Shown here: piece after piece, positions 52,524-61,468 of the stretch
Layout: the number at the start of each line of letters is the position of its first letter
How positions within the stretch are numbered: position 1 is the stretch's first letter
NCBI GenBank assembly: GCA_031119205.1
Contig: JAVHYF010000005.1
Location: forward strand, 101,288 to 165,287
Length of the DNA: 64,000 nucleotides
From: Moraxellaceae bacterium
Lineage (GTDB): Bacteria > Pseudomonadota > Gammaproteobacteria > Burkholderiales > Rhodocyclaceae
Direction of reading: 5' to 3'
Position numbers and translations under genes: made by a program
Notes under the pieces: model-generated
Databases searched by the model: none
Told to the model about the DNA's origin: nothing
What the model saw: the letters and a program-made list of their open reading frames with translations, nothing else

Positions 52524-53530
52524 TGGGCTCACGCATTGCGGCAATCCTCCTGAAGAGCTTCCTGGCCCTGTTGTGCGGCGCCAGCCTGTGCGTTGCGCAG
52601 GCCGCCGACAAGCGCTACAGCGTCATGATCGTCACCTACCGCGGCGTGACGGACGCCGAGCGTGGCTTCATGGACGCGCTGAAGACCCGCCTGCCGGTGG
52701 ACTTCGTGATGCGTGACGCCGCCGAAGACCGCAGCCGTATCGCCGGCTTCGTCGACGAAGCCAAGGTGATGAAGCCGGACCTGATCTACACCTTCGGCAC
52801 GACGGTGACACTGGACATGGTCGGCGCGCACGACCAGGTGGACCGCAGCCGCCATGTCACCGACATTCCGGTGATCTTCAACATCGTGGCCGACCCGGTG
52901 GGCGCCCGCCTGACCCGTGAGCTCCGGGGCTCAGGTCGCAACCTGACCGGCGTATCGCACATCGTGCCGATGCCGGCCCAACTCACCGCCATCCAGCGCT
53001 TCAAGCCGGTGAGCCGCCTTGGTGCGGTGTTCAATCCCTTCGAGGCCAATTCGACGCTGGCCGTCAGCGATCTGAAGAGCGCGCAGAAGCAGTTCGGCTT
53101 CGAACTGGTGGCCGAGGGCCTTGCCATCGAGAAGGGTGAGAAGCCCAGTGCGCTGGCCATCTCGGACGCCGTGCGGAAGGTGCTCGAGCAGCGGGTGGAT
53201 TTCCTCTACCTGCCGTCGGACTCTTCGCTGATCCAGCAGGCCGACGTCATCGTGGCGGCGGCCACCGCGGCAGGGGTGCCGGTGGTTTCGGCCACCGAGT
53301 CGCCGATCCGCAAGGACGGCGCGATGCTGGGCCTGGTGTCCAATTACTACAACGCCGGCAGCTTCGCGGCCTACAAGGCAGAGCAGATCCTCAAGCAGGG
53401 CCGCTACGCCGGTGACGTGCCGGTGGAAACCCTGCAGCGCTTCTCGCTGCTCATCAACATGCGCACCGCGCGCTACCTGCAGATATTTCCGCCACTGCGC
53501 GAGCTGAAGTTCGCCGAGTTGCTGGACTGA
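52523..53530 (+). CDS. ABC-type substrate-binding protein (PF04392-like), orphan
   Basis: Periplasmic binding protein of 335 residues with a signal peptide (GSRIAAILLKSFLALLCGASLCVAQA) and the fold pattern of the ABC_sub_bind/TrpX family (VMIVTYRGVTDAERGFMDAL; PDLIYTFGTTVT; DIPVIFNIVADPVGARL; NLTGVSHIVP; DFLYLPSDSSLI; AGVPVVSATESPI). ATG at 52523 is preferred to the ATG one codon earlier because the AGGAGG at 52513 is correctly spaced. No ABC permease or ATPase follows; it probably presents ligand to the sensor proteins encoded upstream. Ligand class unknown (TrpX-type proteins bind aromatic amino acids). Confidence 0.85.
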   Translation: MGSRIAAILLKSFLALLCGASLCVAQAADKRYSVMIVTYRGVTDAERGFMDALKTRLPVDFVMRDAAEDRSRIAGFVDEAKVMKPDLIYTFGTTVTLDMVGAHDQVDRSRHVTDIPVIFNIVADPVGARLTRELRGSGRNLTGVSHIVPMPAQLTAIQRFKPVSRLGAVFNPFEANSTLAVSDLKSAQKQFGFELVAEGLAIEKGEKPSALAISDAVRKVLEQRVDFLYLPSDSSLIQQADVIVAAATAAGVPVVSATESPIRKDGAMLGLVSNYYNAGSFAAYKAEQILKQGRYAGDVPVETLQRFSLLINMRTARYLQIFPPLRELKFAELLD

Positions 53531-53567
53531 GGCTGGACCGAGGCTGGACTGACCCAGGCAAGCTGGC

Positions 53568-54440
53568 TCAGTGCCGCGTCGGGTCGCTGCTGCTGGCGGC
53601 GGCCCGTGCTTCATCCGGAGTGAAGCGGTAGGTGTGGTTCGACAGATCGTCGCGGATGACGACCTCGCCGTGTTCGCCCAGCATGCGCTCCACTTCGTCC
53701 GTGCCGAGCGAGCGCAGCACGTTGCGCACCTTTTCCCAGTCGGGCGGAAAGTCGTGCGTCACTTCGCGCGGCGCGAACACGCGCACCGTCTCTTCGTGGA
53801 ACAGCCGGGTCAGCAGGGTTTCGGCGGACGTGCCAAGCAGCTCCTGGGCGGACAGGGTGTTCACCAGTTGTTCGATGCGGGCCCAGCCGTCCTCGTCGCG
53901 GGTATCCGCGCCGGGCAGTTTCTGCACGAAGAAGCCGGCCGCGGTGTTCTCGTCGGCAGCCAGGATCAGGTGGGCGGGCTGTTGCTCGGATTGCGCCAGG
54001 TAGTTCTCGAACATCTCGGACAGCGAGTCGCCTTCCGCAGGTACGAAGCTCTGGTAGGGCTGGCGCATGCTGTCGGCATCCAGCGTCAGCATCAGGCGGC
54101 CATCGCCAAGCAGTTCCTGCAGCGGCGTGGCGGCGTCGAGCCGGCCTTCGGTCTGGGCGTAGCCGCGCAGGTTGAGGGCCTGGGTGCAATCCACCACCAG
54201 CAGTGACAGCGCGCCGTGGCCGCGCAACTGGAAGGTCAGGCGGCCGGGTTGCTTGAGGTTGGCTGCGATCAGCGTGGCGATGGCGCACATCTGGCCCAGC
54301 AAGGAGCGTGTGGTCGCGTCATAGTCGCGCTGCGCCTGGATGAGGGACCAGGTGTTGGTGATGCGCACGACGGCGCCGCGGATGTCCAGCTCTTCGAGCA
54401 GGAAGCGTTGTACGTGATTGCTTTGCACGTTGTTGCTCAT
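53568..54440 (-). CDS. hslO: Hsp33 family chaperone lacking all redox-switch cysteines
   Basis: A 290-residue homologue of the redox-regulated holdase Hsp33. The N-terminal core is intact (FLLEELDIRGAVVRITNTW; LTFQLRGHGALSLLVVDC; GRLMLTLD), and the C-terminal domain aligns well (LLTRLFHEETVRVF; VRNVLRSLGTDEVERMLGEHGEV). The zinc-binding C-x-C position reads F231-P-P233 and the C-x-x-C position reads D264-D-L-S267, so all four cysteines are gone. Only Cys52 and Cys85 remain, both in the core. The chaperone is therefore either constitutively active or controlled in another way. Confidence 0.9.
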   Translation of the reverse strand: MSNNVQSNHVQRFLLEELDIRGAVVRITNTWSLIQAQRDYDATTRSLLGQMCAIATLIAANLKQPGRLTFQLRGHGALSLLVVDCTQALNLRGYAQTEGRLDAATPLQELLGDGRLMLTLDADSMRQPYQSFVPAEGDSLSEMFENYLAQSEQQPAHLILAADENTAAGFFVQKLPGADTRDEDGWARIEQLVNTLSAQELLGTSAETLLTRLFHEETVRVFAPREVTHDFPPDWEKVRNVLRSLGTDEVERMLGEHGEVVIRDDLSNHTYRFTPDEARAAASSSDPTRH

Positions 54441-54497
54441 GGGCGCGTGGTCCAGGCTTCAGGTGTCCGCCGTGGCCGGCGGAGGCTCACCGAAAGC

Positions 54498-54851
54498 TCA
54501 CTGATTGAAAAACTCGTCGAAGCGCGTGTGGTCGAAACCCATCATCAGCTGGCCATCGCGTTCCACGATGGGGCGGCGGATCAGGCTGGGTTTGGCGATC
54601 ATCAACTGGTAGGCCTTCGCTTCGTACAGGTTGCTCTTCTCGGCATCGGACAGGCCGCGCCAGGTCAGGCCCTTGGTGTTGATGAGCTTTTCCCAGCCGC
54701 CGATATTGGCGGCCCAGCGCTTCAGCGTGTCCTCGTCGATGCCGCGGCGGGCGTAGTCGTGGAATTCGTAGGCGACGCCGGCTTCCTTCAGCCAGGTGAA
54801 GGCTTTCTTCATGCTGTCGCAGTTCTTGATGCCGTAGATGGTGATGGTCAT
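54498..54851 (-). CDS. ArsC/YffB family reductase-like protein
   Basis: Thioredoxin-fold protein of 117 residues of the ArsC/Spx superfamily, YffB branch, with the N-terminal motif YGIKNCDSMKKAFTWL (Cys11) and the segments RGLSDAEKSN and SLIRRPIVERDGQLMMGF. It has a single active-site cysteine and lacks the extra residues of true arsenate reductases, so its substrate is unknown. It overlaps the following (upstream) membrane protein gene by 4 bases. Confidence 0.88.
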   Translation of the reverse strand: MTITIYGIKNCDSMKKAFTWLKEAGVAYEFHDYARRGIDEDTLKRWAANIGGWEKLINTKGLTWRGLSDAEKSNLYEAKAYQLMIAKPSLIRRPIVERDGQLMMGFDHTRFDEFFNQ

Positions 54852-55195
54852 TTTTTCCGGTCTGCCAGGGCAAGGTTGATCATCCAGGTGAGCACGCCGT
54901 ACACCAGCGCGCCCCACATCGCTGCCCAGAAGCCGTCGACGCGGAAGCCGGTCACCAGTTCCGATACGCCCCAGAACAGCAGGGCGTTGATGACCAGGGC
55001 GAAGATGCCGAGGGTCAGTATGGTGATAGGCAGGGTCAGCAGGATGAGGATGGGACGGATGAGCGCGTTGACCAGGCCCAGCAGGAGGGCGGCGGCCAGC
55101 GCGGCAAGATAGCTTTCGACACGGATCGAGCTCACGATCTCCGGCACGACCATCAGGGCCAGGGCGCCCAGCGCCCAGCGGATCAGCAACATCAT
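54848..55195 (-). CDS. Phage holin-like (PF04020/YvlD type) small membrane protein
   Basis: A 115-residue protein with four predicted membrane helices and the family segments AALLLGLVNALIRPILILLTLPITILTLGIFALVINALLFW in the centre. Despite the family name, these are chromosomal proteins of unknown function. It is coupled by overlap to the YffB-like gene and lies 12 bases after hemH. Confidence 0.85.
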   Translation of the reverse strand: MMLLIRWALGALALMVVPEIVSSIRVESYLAALAAALLLGLVNALIRPILILLTLPITILTLGIFALVINALLFWGVSELVTGFRVDGFWAAMWGALVYGVLTWMINLALADRKK

Positions 55196-55207
55196 GGTGG
55201 TGGCTTC

Positions 55208-56302
55208 CTAGCGGGAGGCGCCAAGGGCCTTGGCGCGGATTTCAGTCGTGCGGAGTTCTTCGGCGGAAGGCTGGGGACGGGCCAGCCAGTCGCCCATCTG
55301 ACGCCGCGCGATGGCGTGCAGGGCTGCGACGAATTCGTGGCGCTCGTTCAACGCTGGAATGTAGCGCAGTTCGCGACCGCCCTTGGTGAGGAAGGCGGCC
55401 TTGCACTCCATGGCGATCTCTTCCAGGGTTTCCAGGCAGTCGGCGACGAAGCCGGGGCAGATGACATCCACCGTCTTCACGCTGCCGGCCAGTTTCTCCA
55501 GCGTGGGCTGCGTGTAGGGCTGCAGCCATTCGGCACGGCCGAAACGGGACTGGAAGGTCACGACGTAGTCATCCGTCTTCAGCCCCAGCGCCTCGGCCAG
55601 CAGGCGCGCCGTCTTGTGGCACTCGCAGTGATACGGATCGCCGCGGTCCAGCGAGAAGCGCGGCAGGCCATGGAAGCTCATGACCAGCTTTTCGCCGCGG
55701 CCGTTGCGTGCCCAGTGTTCCTGCACGCTGGCGGCCAGCGCCCGGATGTAGCCCGGGTCGTCGTGGAAGCTGCGCAGGAAGCGGACTTCGGGAAGGTTAC
55801 GGATCTTCGACAGGGCTGCACCCACCGCGTCCATCACGCTGGCGGTCGTGCTCGCGGCGTACTGCGGGTACATCGGCAGCACCAGGATGCGGGTGCATTG
55901 CTCTTCCTTCAGCTTGCCGATGACGTCGGCAATGGCCGGCCGGCCGTAACGCATCGCATGCATCACCCGCACGCGCTGTTCACCGGCATGGCCGAAGTAG
56001 CCCTGCAGCAGCTTGGCCTGGCGTTCCGCGTGCACGGCCAGTGGCGAGCCTTCGCTGGTCCATACCTGCGCATACTTGGCTGCCGACTTCGCGGGCCGTG
56101 TATTGAGGATGATGCCGTGGAGGATCGGCTTCCACGCAATGGACGGAATCTCCACCACACGCGGGTCGGACAGGAATTCGCGCAGGTACTTCTTTACCGC
56201 CGGTGCCGTGGCAGCTTCGGGCGTGCCGAGATTCACCAGCAGGATGCCGAAGCGTTCACTGCTGCCGTGACGGTGGGCAGGTTCGGGCAGGAATGGGGGC
56301 AT
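55208..56302 (-). CDS. hemH: Ferrochelatase
   Basis: Inserts ferrous iron into protoporphyrin IX, the last step of haem synthesis. The 364-residue protein shows ILLVNLGTPEAATAPAVKKYLREFLSDPRVVEIP (N terminus), VLPMYPQYAASTTASV, VMSFHGLPRFSLDRGDPYHCECHKTARLLAEALGL with the catalytic His, and VICPGFVADCLETLEEIAMECKAAF with the catalytic Glu region. No strong ribosome-binding site precedes the ATG at 56302, so low or coupled translation is possible. Confidence 0.96.
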   Translation of the reverse strand: MPPFLPEPAHRHGSSERFGILLVNLGTPEAATAPAVKKYLREFLSDPRVVEIPSIAWKPILHGIILNTRPAKSAAKYAQVWTSEGSPLAVHAERQAKLLQGYFGHAGEQRVRVMHAMRYGRPAIADVIGKLKEEQCTRILVLPMYPQYAASTTASVMDAVGAALSKIRNLPEVRFLRSFHDDPGYIRALAASVQEHWARNGRGEKLVMSFHGLPRFSLDRGDPYHCECHKTARLLAEALGLKTDDYVVTFQSRFGRAEWLQPYTQPTLEKLAGSVKTVDVICPGFVADCLETLEEIAMECKAAFLTKGGRELRYIPALNERHEFVAALHAIARRQMGDWLARPQPSAEELRTTEIRAKALGASR

Positions 56303-56328
56303 AGGGGGACACAGGGTCGGGAAGGTGC

Positions 56329-56763
56329 TCAGGCAGCGCGCCGGCGCGGCGGCACGTGGATTTTACGCGCCTTGTCGTCCTGCTTGTTCCGGCGCCCCGG
56401 CAGATCGCAGGTGCAGCAGTCCGCGCAGCTCAACAGGTTGGTGAGCCGCGACATTGCGCCGCGGGGCAGGTCACAGTCGGTGTCGCAGGGCAGGTCGCAA
56501 TCACCGCGCTGCGCGGCAAGTGGCCGGCGCTGTGGTGGGGACGACTGGCCGTATCGACGGTGTGCTTCAGCGCAACGCGCAAGGCGCAGATCGAGTATGC
56601 CCAGCCCTCTCAGCGCGCCATGGCGTCGCACCGCACGCAGGCCCAGCGTCGAACAGCTGGCGTGGCCGGTGTGCACGCCGTAGGCACAGCGGAACCCTTT
56701 CCACGGTGAAACGAAGCGCTTGTAGCCGCGGATCGCGACCAGCAACAGCCAGCGGGCCGGCAT
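56329..56763 (-). CDS. yidD: YidD family protein with cysteine-rich C-terminal tail
   Basis: A 144-residue protein of the membrane protein insertion efficiency factor (YidD/DUF37) type, betaproteobacterial variant. The core (AIRGYKRFVSPWKGFRCAYGVHTGHASCSTLGLRAVRRHGALRGLGIL) keeps the family cysteines, while the C-terminal half is an unusual tail with two DCDLP units and seven cysteines, ending in a basic stretch. It starts 3 bases after the hrcA stop. Whether it still assists YidC is unknown. Confidence 0.75.
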   Translation of the reverse strand: MPARWLLLVAIRGYKRFVSPWKGFRCAYGVHTGHASCSTLGLRAVRRHGALRGLGILDLRLARCAEAHRRYGQSSPPQRRPLAAQRGDCDLPCDTDCDLPRGAMSRLTNLLSCADCCTCDLPGRRNKQDDKARKIHVPPRRRAA

Positions 56764-56766
56764 GCC

Positions 56767-57792
56767 TCAGTTATTGGACGACAGCGCCGAGGACAGCAGG
56801 CGCGCCGTGATGTCCACGATGGGAATCACCCGCTCATAGGCCATGCGGGTCGGGCCGATGACGCCCAGCGTGCCGATGACCTTGCCATCCACCTCGTAGG
56901 GCGCGGTCACCACGCTGCATTCGTCCAGCGGTGCGAGCCCTGATTCGTCACCGATGTAGATCTGCACGCCCTCCGCACGATGGGAGAGGTCGAGCAGTTG
57001 CAGCATCCCGGTACGTTGCTCGAACAGGCGGAACAGCTCGCGCAGGCGGCCCATGTTGGTGGACAGCTCGTCCACTTCCAGCAGATTGCGCTCGCCGGAA
57101 ATCACCACGCTGGTGTCGGCGCCCAGGGCTTCTTCGCCGGCGTGCACGGTGGCGGTCATCAGCTCGTTCATGTTCGCGGACAGCTGGTGCAGCTCTTCAC
57201 GCAGCTTGGCCAGCATGTTGGCGAGGTCCAGCCCGGCGAAATGGTGGTTCAGGAAGTTGGCGGCCTCGACCAGTTCGGAGGCCGAATACGGTCGCTGGGT
57301 CATCAGCAGGCGGTTCTGCACATCGCCCTTGGTGGTCACGATGATCAGCAGCACCCGGGTTTCGGACAGGCTGACGAACTCGATCTGGCGGATCGTCGTC
57401 GTGTCGTTGCGCTGGGTCATCACCACGCCGGCAAAGCGGGTCAGGTCCGACAGCAGGTGGGAGGCGGCCGAAATCAGGCGGCGTGGCTCGTCCGGCTGCA
57501 GCTGGCTGCGCAGCTCGCGCACCTGGGTGTGCTCCAGCGGCTGCACGGTCAGCAGGGTGTCGACGAACAGACGGTAGCCACGCGCCGTCGGCACGCGGCC
57601 GGCCGAGGTGTGCGGGCTGGCGACGAACCCGGCCTCCTCGAGGTCGGACATCACGTTGCGGATGGTCGCGGGCGACAGCTCCAGGCCGGACTGGCGTGAC
57701 AGTGCGCGAGAGCCGACGGGCTGGCCGTCGGCGATGTAACGCTCGATGAGCGTCTTGAGCAAGACCTGGGAGCGGTGATCGAGGGCATTCAT
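56767..57792 (-). CDS. hrcA: Heat-inducible transcription repressor HrcA
   Basis: Repressor of groESL/dnaK-type heat-shock genes that binds the CIRCE element. The 341 residues include the N-terminal winged helix ([22 protein letters not shown] and [19 protein letters not shown]) and the GAF-like C-terminal part ([17 protein letters not shown] region; [36 protein letters not shown]). ATG at 57792 is chosen over the TTG two codons earlier. No CIRCE sequence is present in the window, so its targets are elsewhere. Divergent from nadK. Confidence 0.95.
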   Translation of the reverse strand: MNALDHRSQVLLKTLIERYIADGQPVGSRALSRQSGLELSPATIRNVMSDLEEAGFVASPHTSAGRVPTARGYRLFVDTLLTVQPLEHTQVRELRSQLQPDEPRRLISAASHLLSDLTRFAGVVMTQRNDTTTIRQIEFVSLSETRVLLIIVTTKGDVQNRLLMTQRPYSASELVEAANFLNHHFAGLDLANMLAKLREELHQLSANMNELMTATVHAGEEALGADTSVVISGERNLLEVDELSTNMGRLRELFRLFEQRTGMLQLLDLSHRAEGVQIYIGDESGLAPLDECSVVTAPYEVDGKVIGTLGVIGPTRMAYERVIPIVDITARLLSSALSSNN

Positions 57793-57880
57793 GAGCAAGC
57801 GTCATTCTAATGACGCGGCGCAAGCTGGCAAAGGGCGCCAGACGGTGTCCCGGCATTCCGGTGTGGTTAAAATGCGGGCC

Positions 57881-58768
57881 ATGAGTCTGGAATTCAACAC
57901 TGTCGCGCTGGTTGGCAAGTACCAGAGCGCCGACATTGCCGACACCCTGACCCGCCTGGCGGCCTTCGTGCGGCAGGCCGGCGCCGAGGTGTGGATCGAG
58001 GCAGAAACGGCTGCCGCCACCGGTCTGACCGATCGCGAGGAGACCGCCAGCTTCGAACGCATCGGCGAATCTGCCGATCTGGTGATCGTGCTGGGCGGCG
58101 ACGGCACCATGCTGATGGCCGCCCGCCGGGTGGCGCCCCACACCGTGCCTTTGCTGGGCGTGAACCTTGGCCGACTGGGCTTCCTGACCGATGTCGGCCA
58201 CGACGAAATGCTGGAGCGGGTGGGGGAGATCCTGACCGGCCGCTACCTGCGCGAGCGTCGCATCCTGCTGGAAGCCGAGGTCCTGCGCGAGGGCGAGCGT
58301 GTCTTTGCCGATACCGCGTTGAACGATGTGGTGCTGTCGCGGGGCGAAATCGGCCGCATGATCGAATTCGAGTTGCATGTCGACGGCGAGTACATCTATT
58401 CGCAACGCTCCGACGGCATGATCGTCGCGACCCCGACTGGCTCCACCGCCTACGCCTTGTCTGCCAACGGCCCGCTGCTGCATCCGCGCCTGGCTGGCAT
58501 CGTGCTGGTGCCGTTGTGTCCGCACGCGCTGACCCACCGCCCGCTCGCGCTGGCGCAGGACAGCAGCGTCGAACTGGTGATCCGCCCGGGCCATGATGCG
58601 CGCATCCACTTCGACGGCCAGACCCTGTTCGATGCCCGCGAAGGCGATCGCATCGTGCTGCGCCGTTCGCCGCAAACCGTCACGCTGCTGCACCCCGAGG
58701 GTTACAGTTACTTCGCCGTCCTGCGCGAGAAGCTCCACTGGAGCGCCGTGCCACAACGGCCCCGCTGA
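57881..58768 (+). CDS. nadK: NAD kinase
   Basis: Phosphorylates NAD to NADP. The 295-residue enzyme contains the catalytic motif LGGDGTML (about 75-82), GVNLGRLGFLTD, the ALNDVVLSRG segment and DGMIVATPTGSTAYALSANGPL. The ATG at 57881 gives the standard MSLEFNTVALVGKYQ start. It is divergent from hrcA and leads into recN 32 bases downstream, a conserved betaproteobacterial pair. Confidence 0.96.
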   Translation: MSLEFNTVALVGKYQSADIADTLTRLAAFVRQAGAEVWIEAETAAATGLTDREETASFERIGESADLVIVLGGDGTMLMAARRVAPHTVPLLGVNLGRLGFLTDVGHDEMLERVGEILTGRYLRERRILLEAEVLREGERVFADTALNDVVLSRGEIGRMIEFELHVDGEYIYSQRSDGMIVATPTGSTAYALSANGPLLHPRLAGIVLVPLCPHALTHRPLALAQDSSVELVIRPGHDARIHFDGQTLFDAREGDRIVLRRSPQTVTLLHPEGYSYFAVLREKLHWSAVPQRPR

Positions 58769-58800
58769 GCCCGCGCTGAATCTCCCCAGATAACGACCAC

Positions 58801-60465
58801 ATGCTTCGTCGCCTGCTGATCCGCGATTTCGTCCTCGTCGACCGCCTGGAACTCGACTTCCGTGCCGGCTTCGGTGCGCTCACCGGCGAGACCGGGGCTG
58901 GAAAGTCCATCCTCCTCGATGCGCTGTCCCTGTTGCTGGGCGAACGTGCCGATGCCGCGATGGTTCGTCACGGCTGCGACAAGGCCGATCTCACTGCCGA
59001 ATTCGAGCTGGCGGACGCCGCACCGGCGCGGGCCTGGCTGGCGGAGCAAGACCTCAGCGGCGACGACGACAGCGTCGCGCTGCTGCGTCGGGTCATCGAC
59101 AGCGCCGGCCGTTCGCGCGCCTACGTGAACGGCATCGCCGCCACCGCCACCCAGCTGCGCGAGCTCGGCGACCTGCTGGCCGACATCCATGGCCAGCATG
59201 CGCACCAGGCTTTGTTGCGCCCGGACGCCCAGCGCCAGTTGCTGGATGCGCATGCCGGGCTGACCCTGCAGGCGCGCGAGCTGGCGGCCTGGTACCGCGA
59301 GTGGCAGAGTGCCCGCCGCACGCGCGAGGCTGCCGAGCAGGACCAGGCCGGCTTGGCGCGCGAGCGCGAGATGCTGGAGTTCCAGGTCCGCGAGCTGACG
59401 GCACTCGCCTTCGTGCCGAGCGAGTGGGAGGCCCTCAACCAGGAGCAGGCCCGCCTGTCGAATGCAGCCGAGCTGCAGCAGGGTGCAGCGGCGGCGCTGG
59501 ATGCCGTCAGCGAAGGCGATACGCCATTGGCCGCGGAGGCAGAGCGTCTGGCCGCCCGCCTGCATGAACTTTCCGCCTACGACGACGCGCTGAAGCCGAT
59601 GGCCGAGCTGATCTCGGAAGCCGCGATCCGGCTGGAAGAGGCAGGACATGAACTGCGCCGCTACAGTGACCGCGTCGACCTCGACCCGGCGCGACTGGCT
59701 GAAGTAGACGGGCGCATCGGCGATGTGCTGGGCCTGTCGCGCAAGTACCGTGTGCAGCCCGAAGAACTGCCGGGCCTGCTGTCGGACCTCGCGGTACGAC
59801 TGACAGCAATCGGCGAATCCGGCGACCCCGTGAAGCTCGCCGAGCTGGAAGCCAAGGCGCACAAGACCTACGATGCAGCCGCGCAGAAGCTCAGCAAGCA
59901 ACGCGCTGCCGCTGCGACTGAACTCGCTGCGGCCGTCACGTCCGCGATGCAGGACCTGGCGATGTCCGGCGGCCGCTTCGAGATCGCCCTGGTGCCGGAG
60001 GCGGCGGGCAGCGCAAACGGCAACGAGCGCATCGAGTTCCAGGTGGCGGCCAATCCCAGCCAGCCGCTGCGCCCCCTGGCCAAGGTGGCGTCGGGCGGCG
60101 AACTGTCGCGCATCGGCCTGGCCATCCAGGTCATCACCTCGCAGTCGCAATCCGTGCCGACACTCATCTTCGACGAAGTGGACGTCGGCATCGGCGGTGG
60201 CGTCGCCGAAGTGGTGGGCCGTCGTCTGCGCGAGCTTGGTGGGCTCCGCCAGGTGCTGTGTGTCACCCACCTGCCGCAGGTGGCGGCGCAAGCCAACTGG
60301 CAATGGCGCGTATCCAAGCACACCGAGGGTGACGTCACCCGCTCGCAACTGGTCGAGCTCGACGACGCCGGCCGCGTCGAGGAAATCGCACGCATGCTGG
60401 GCGGCGTGAAGATCACCGACACCACCCGCAGCCACGCCGCCGAGCTGCTGGGGCTGAGTCACTGA
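58801..60465 (+). CDS. recN: DNA repair protein RecN
   Basis: SMC-like ATPase of double-strand break repair. The 554 residues include the Walker A motif GETGAGKS (about 29-36), the DIHGQHAHQALL Q-loop, a central coiled coil (about 155-370) and the C-terminal ATPase half with the signature KVASGGELSRIGLAIQ and Walker B TLIFDEVDVGIGG. ATG follows nadK by 32 bases, so they are likely co-transcribed. Confidence 0.97.
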   Translation: MLRRLLIRDFVLVDRLELDFRAGFGALTGETGAGKSILLDALSLLLGERADAAMVRHGCDKADLTAEFELADAAPARAWLAEQDLSGDDDSVALLRRVIDSAGRSRAYVNGIAATATQLRELGDLLADIHGQHAHQALLRPDAQRQLLDAHAGLTLQARELAAWYREWQSARRTREAAEQDQAGLAREREMLEFQVRELTALAFVPSEWEALNQEQARLSNAAELQQGAAAALDAVSEGDTPLAAEAERLAARLHELSAYDDALKPMAELISEAAIRLEEAGHELRRYSDRVDLDPARLAEVDGRIGDVLGLSRKYRVQPEELPGLLSDLAVRLTAIGESGDPVKLAELEAKAHKTYDAAAQKLSKQRAAAATELAAAVTSAMQDLAMSGGRFEIALVPEAAGSANGNERIEFQVAANPSQPLRPLAKVASGGELSRIGLAIQVITSQSQSVPTLIFDEVDVGIGGGVAEVVGRRLRELGGLRQVLCVTHLPQVAAQANWQWRVSKHTEGDVTRSQLVELDDAGRVEEIARMLGGVKITDTTRSHAAELLGLSH

Positions 60466-60519
60466 AGTGGAGTCGCCGGGCAGTTGGCGACCAGGCAGTA
60501 TCGGCAGGAAGCGCAGCAC

Positions 60520-61401
60520 ATGAACACCACGACTATCAATCTATGGCCTGGTGATGCACCGGGTTCACAAGGACTCGACTTCGAACTGCTGTGCGTGGAG
60601 CGCAGCACCCATCCTGCGGTGCGCGACCGTGCGGTGAGTCAGGTCCGTCATCCGATGCTCACGGTGTTCCGTCCGGCCAGCCCCAATGGCTGCGGCGTAC
60701 TGCTGATCCCCGGCGGCGGCTACCAGCGCATCGTGCTGGACAAGGAAGGCGAGGACATCGCCGCGTGGCTGAACGAGCTGGGCGTTACGGTGTTCCTGCT
60801 GCAGTACCGTTTGCCGGCGGAAGGGCACAAGCAGGGCGCCGACGTTCCGCTGCAGGATGCCCAGCGGGCGATGCGCCTGATCCGCCAGCGCGCGGCGGAA
60901 TGGGGGCTCACGCATGTCGGTGCGCTGGGGTTCTCGGCTGGTGGTCATGTGGCTGCGATGCTCGCGACCTGTCACGCCCGCGACGTGTACGCCCCGGTGG
61001 ATGCCGCGGATGAAATTCCCGCAAGGCCGGATTTCGCCATGCTCGGCTACCCGGTGATCAGCATGGATGCTGCCATTGCCCATGCCGGATCGCGACAGGC
61101 TCTGCTGGGCAGCGACGAGATACACGCGCGCCGCTACAGCGCGGAATGCCTGGTGGATGTGCATACGCCATCGTTGTTCATCTTCCTGCCCGATGACGAT
61201 GCGTCCGTGCCGCCGGAGAACGGTGTGCGCCTGTACCTCGCCGCCCGCCAGGCCGGTGTGAGCGCGGAACTGCACAGTTTCCAGCGTGGCGGCCACGGCT
61301 TCGGTATCCGCTTCGCGCGTGAAGGTACGGTGGCGGCGTGGACCGGGCTGGCCGAAGGCTGGCTGCGGCAGAACCGCTGGCTGCCGGAACTCGTGTCGTG
61401 A
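60520..61401 (+). CDS. Alpha/beta hydrolase (BD-FAE/acetylxylan esterase-like)
   Basis: A 293-residue serine hydrolase with an oxyanion segment LLIPGGGYQRI (about 60), the nucleophile motif GFSAGGH (about 146-152), the acid in FLPDDDASVP (about 225) and His in GGHGFG (about 262). The N terminus (INLWPGDAPGSQG) is typical of esterases that remove acetyl or feruloyl groups from plant polysaccharides. ATG at 60520 is used instead of the longer frame. Such activity would fit the uronate locus, but the substrate is not shown by sequence. Confidence 0.82.
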   Translation: MNTTTINLWPGDAPGSQGLDFELLCVERSTHPAVRDRAVSQVRHPMLTVFRPASPNGCGVLLIPGGGYQRIVLDKEGEDIAAWLNELGVTVFLLQYRLPAEGHKQGADVPLQDAQRAMRLIRQRAAEWGLTHVGALGFSAGGHVAAMLATCHARDVYAPVDAADEIPARPDFAMLGYPVISMDAAIAHAGSRQALLGSDEIHARRYSAECLVDVHTPSLFIFLPDDDASVPPENGVRLYLAARQAGVSAELHSFQRGGHGFGIRFAREGTVAAWTGLAEGWLRQNRWLPELVS

Positions 61402-61468
61402 GTCTTCGCGGTCGCTGATCGTCGGTACCTTGATGCCGGCACCAACGTACCGGTGCCAGGTGTCGAGC

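Noticed and set aside
51054..52544. Minus-strand 496-codon open frame opposite the sensor-MFS gene
   Set aside because: The Gln/His/Asp-rich translation is typical of a shadow frame. The plus-strand MFS protein has clear family motifs.
57793..57880. CIRCE operator near hrcA
   Set aside because: The 88-base hrcA/nadK gap has no TTAGCACTC or GAGTGCTAA half sites.
58708..60519. Minus-strand 603-codon open frame opposite recN
   Set aside because: RecN motifs are all intact on the plus strand; the antisense product has no recognisable domain.
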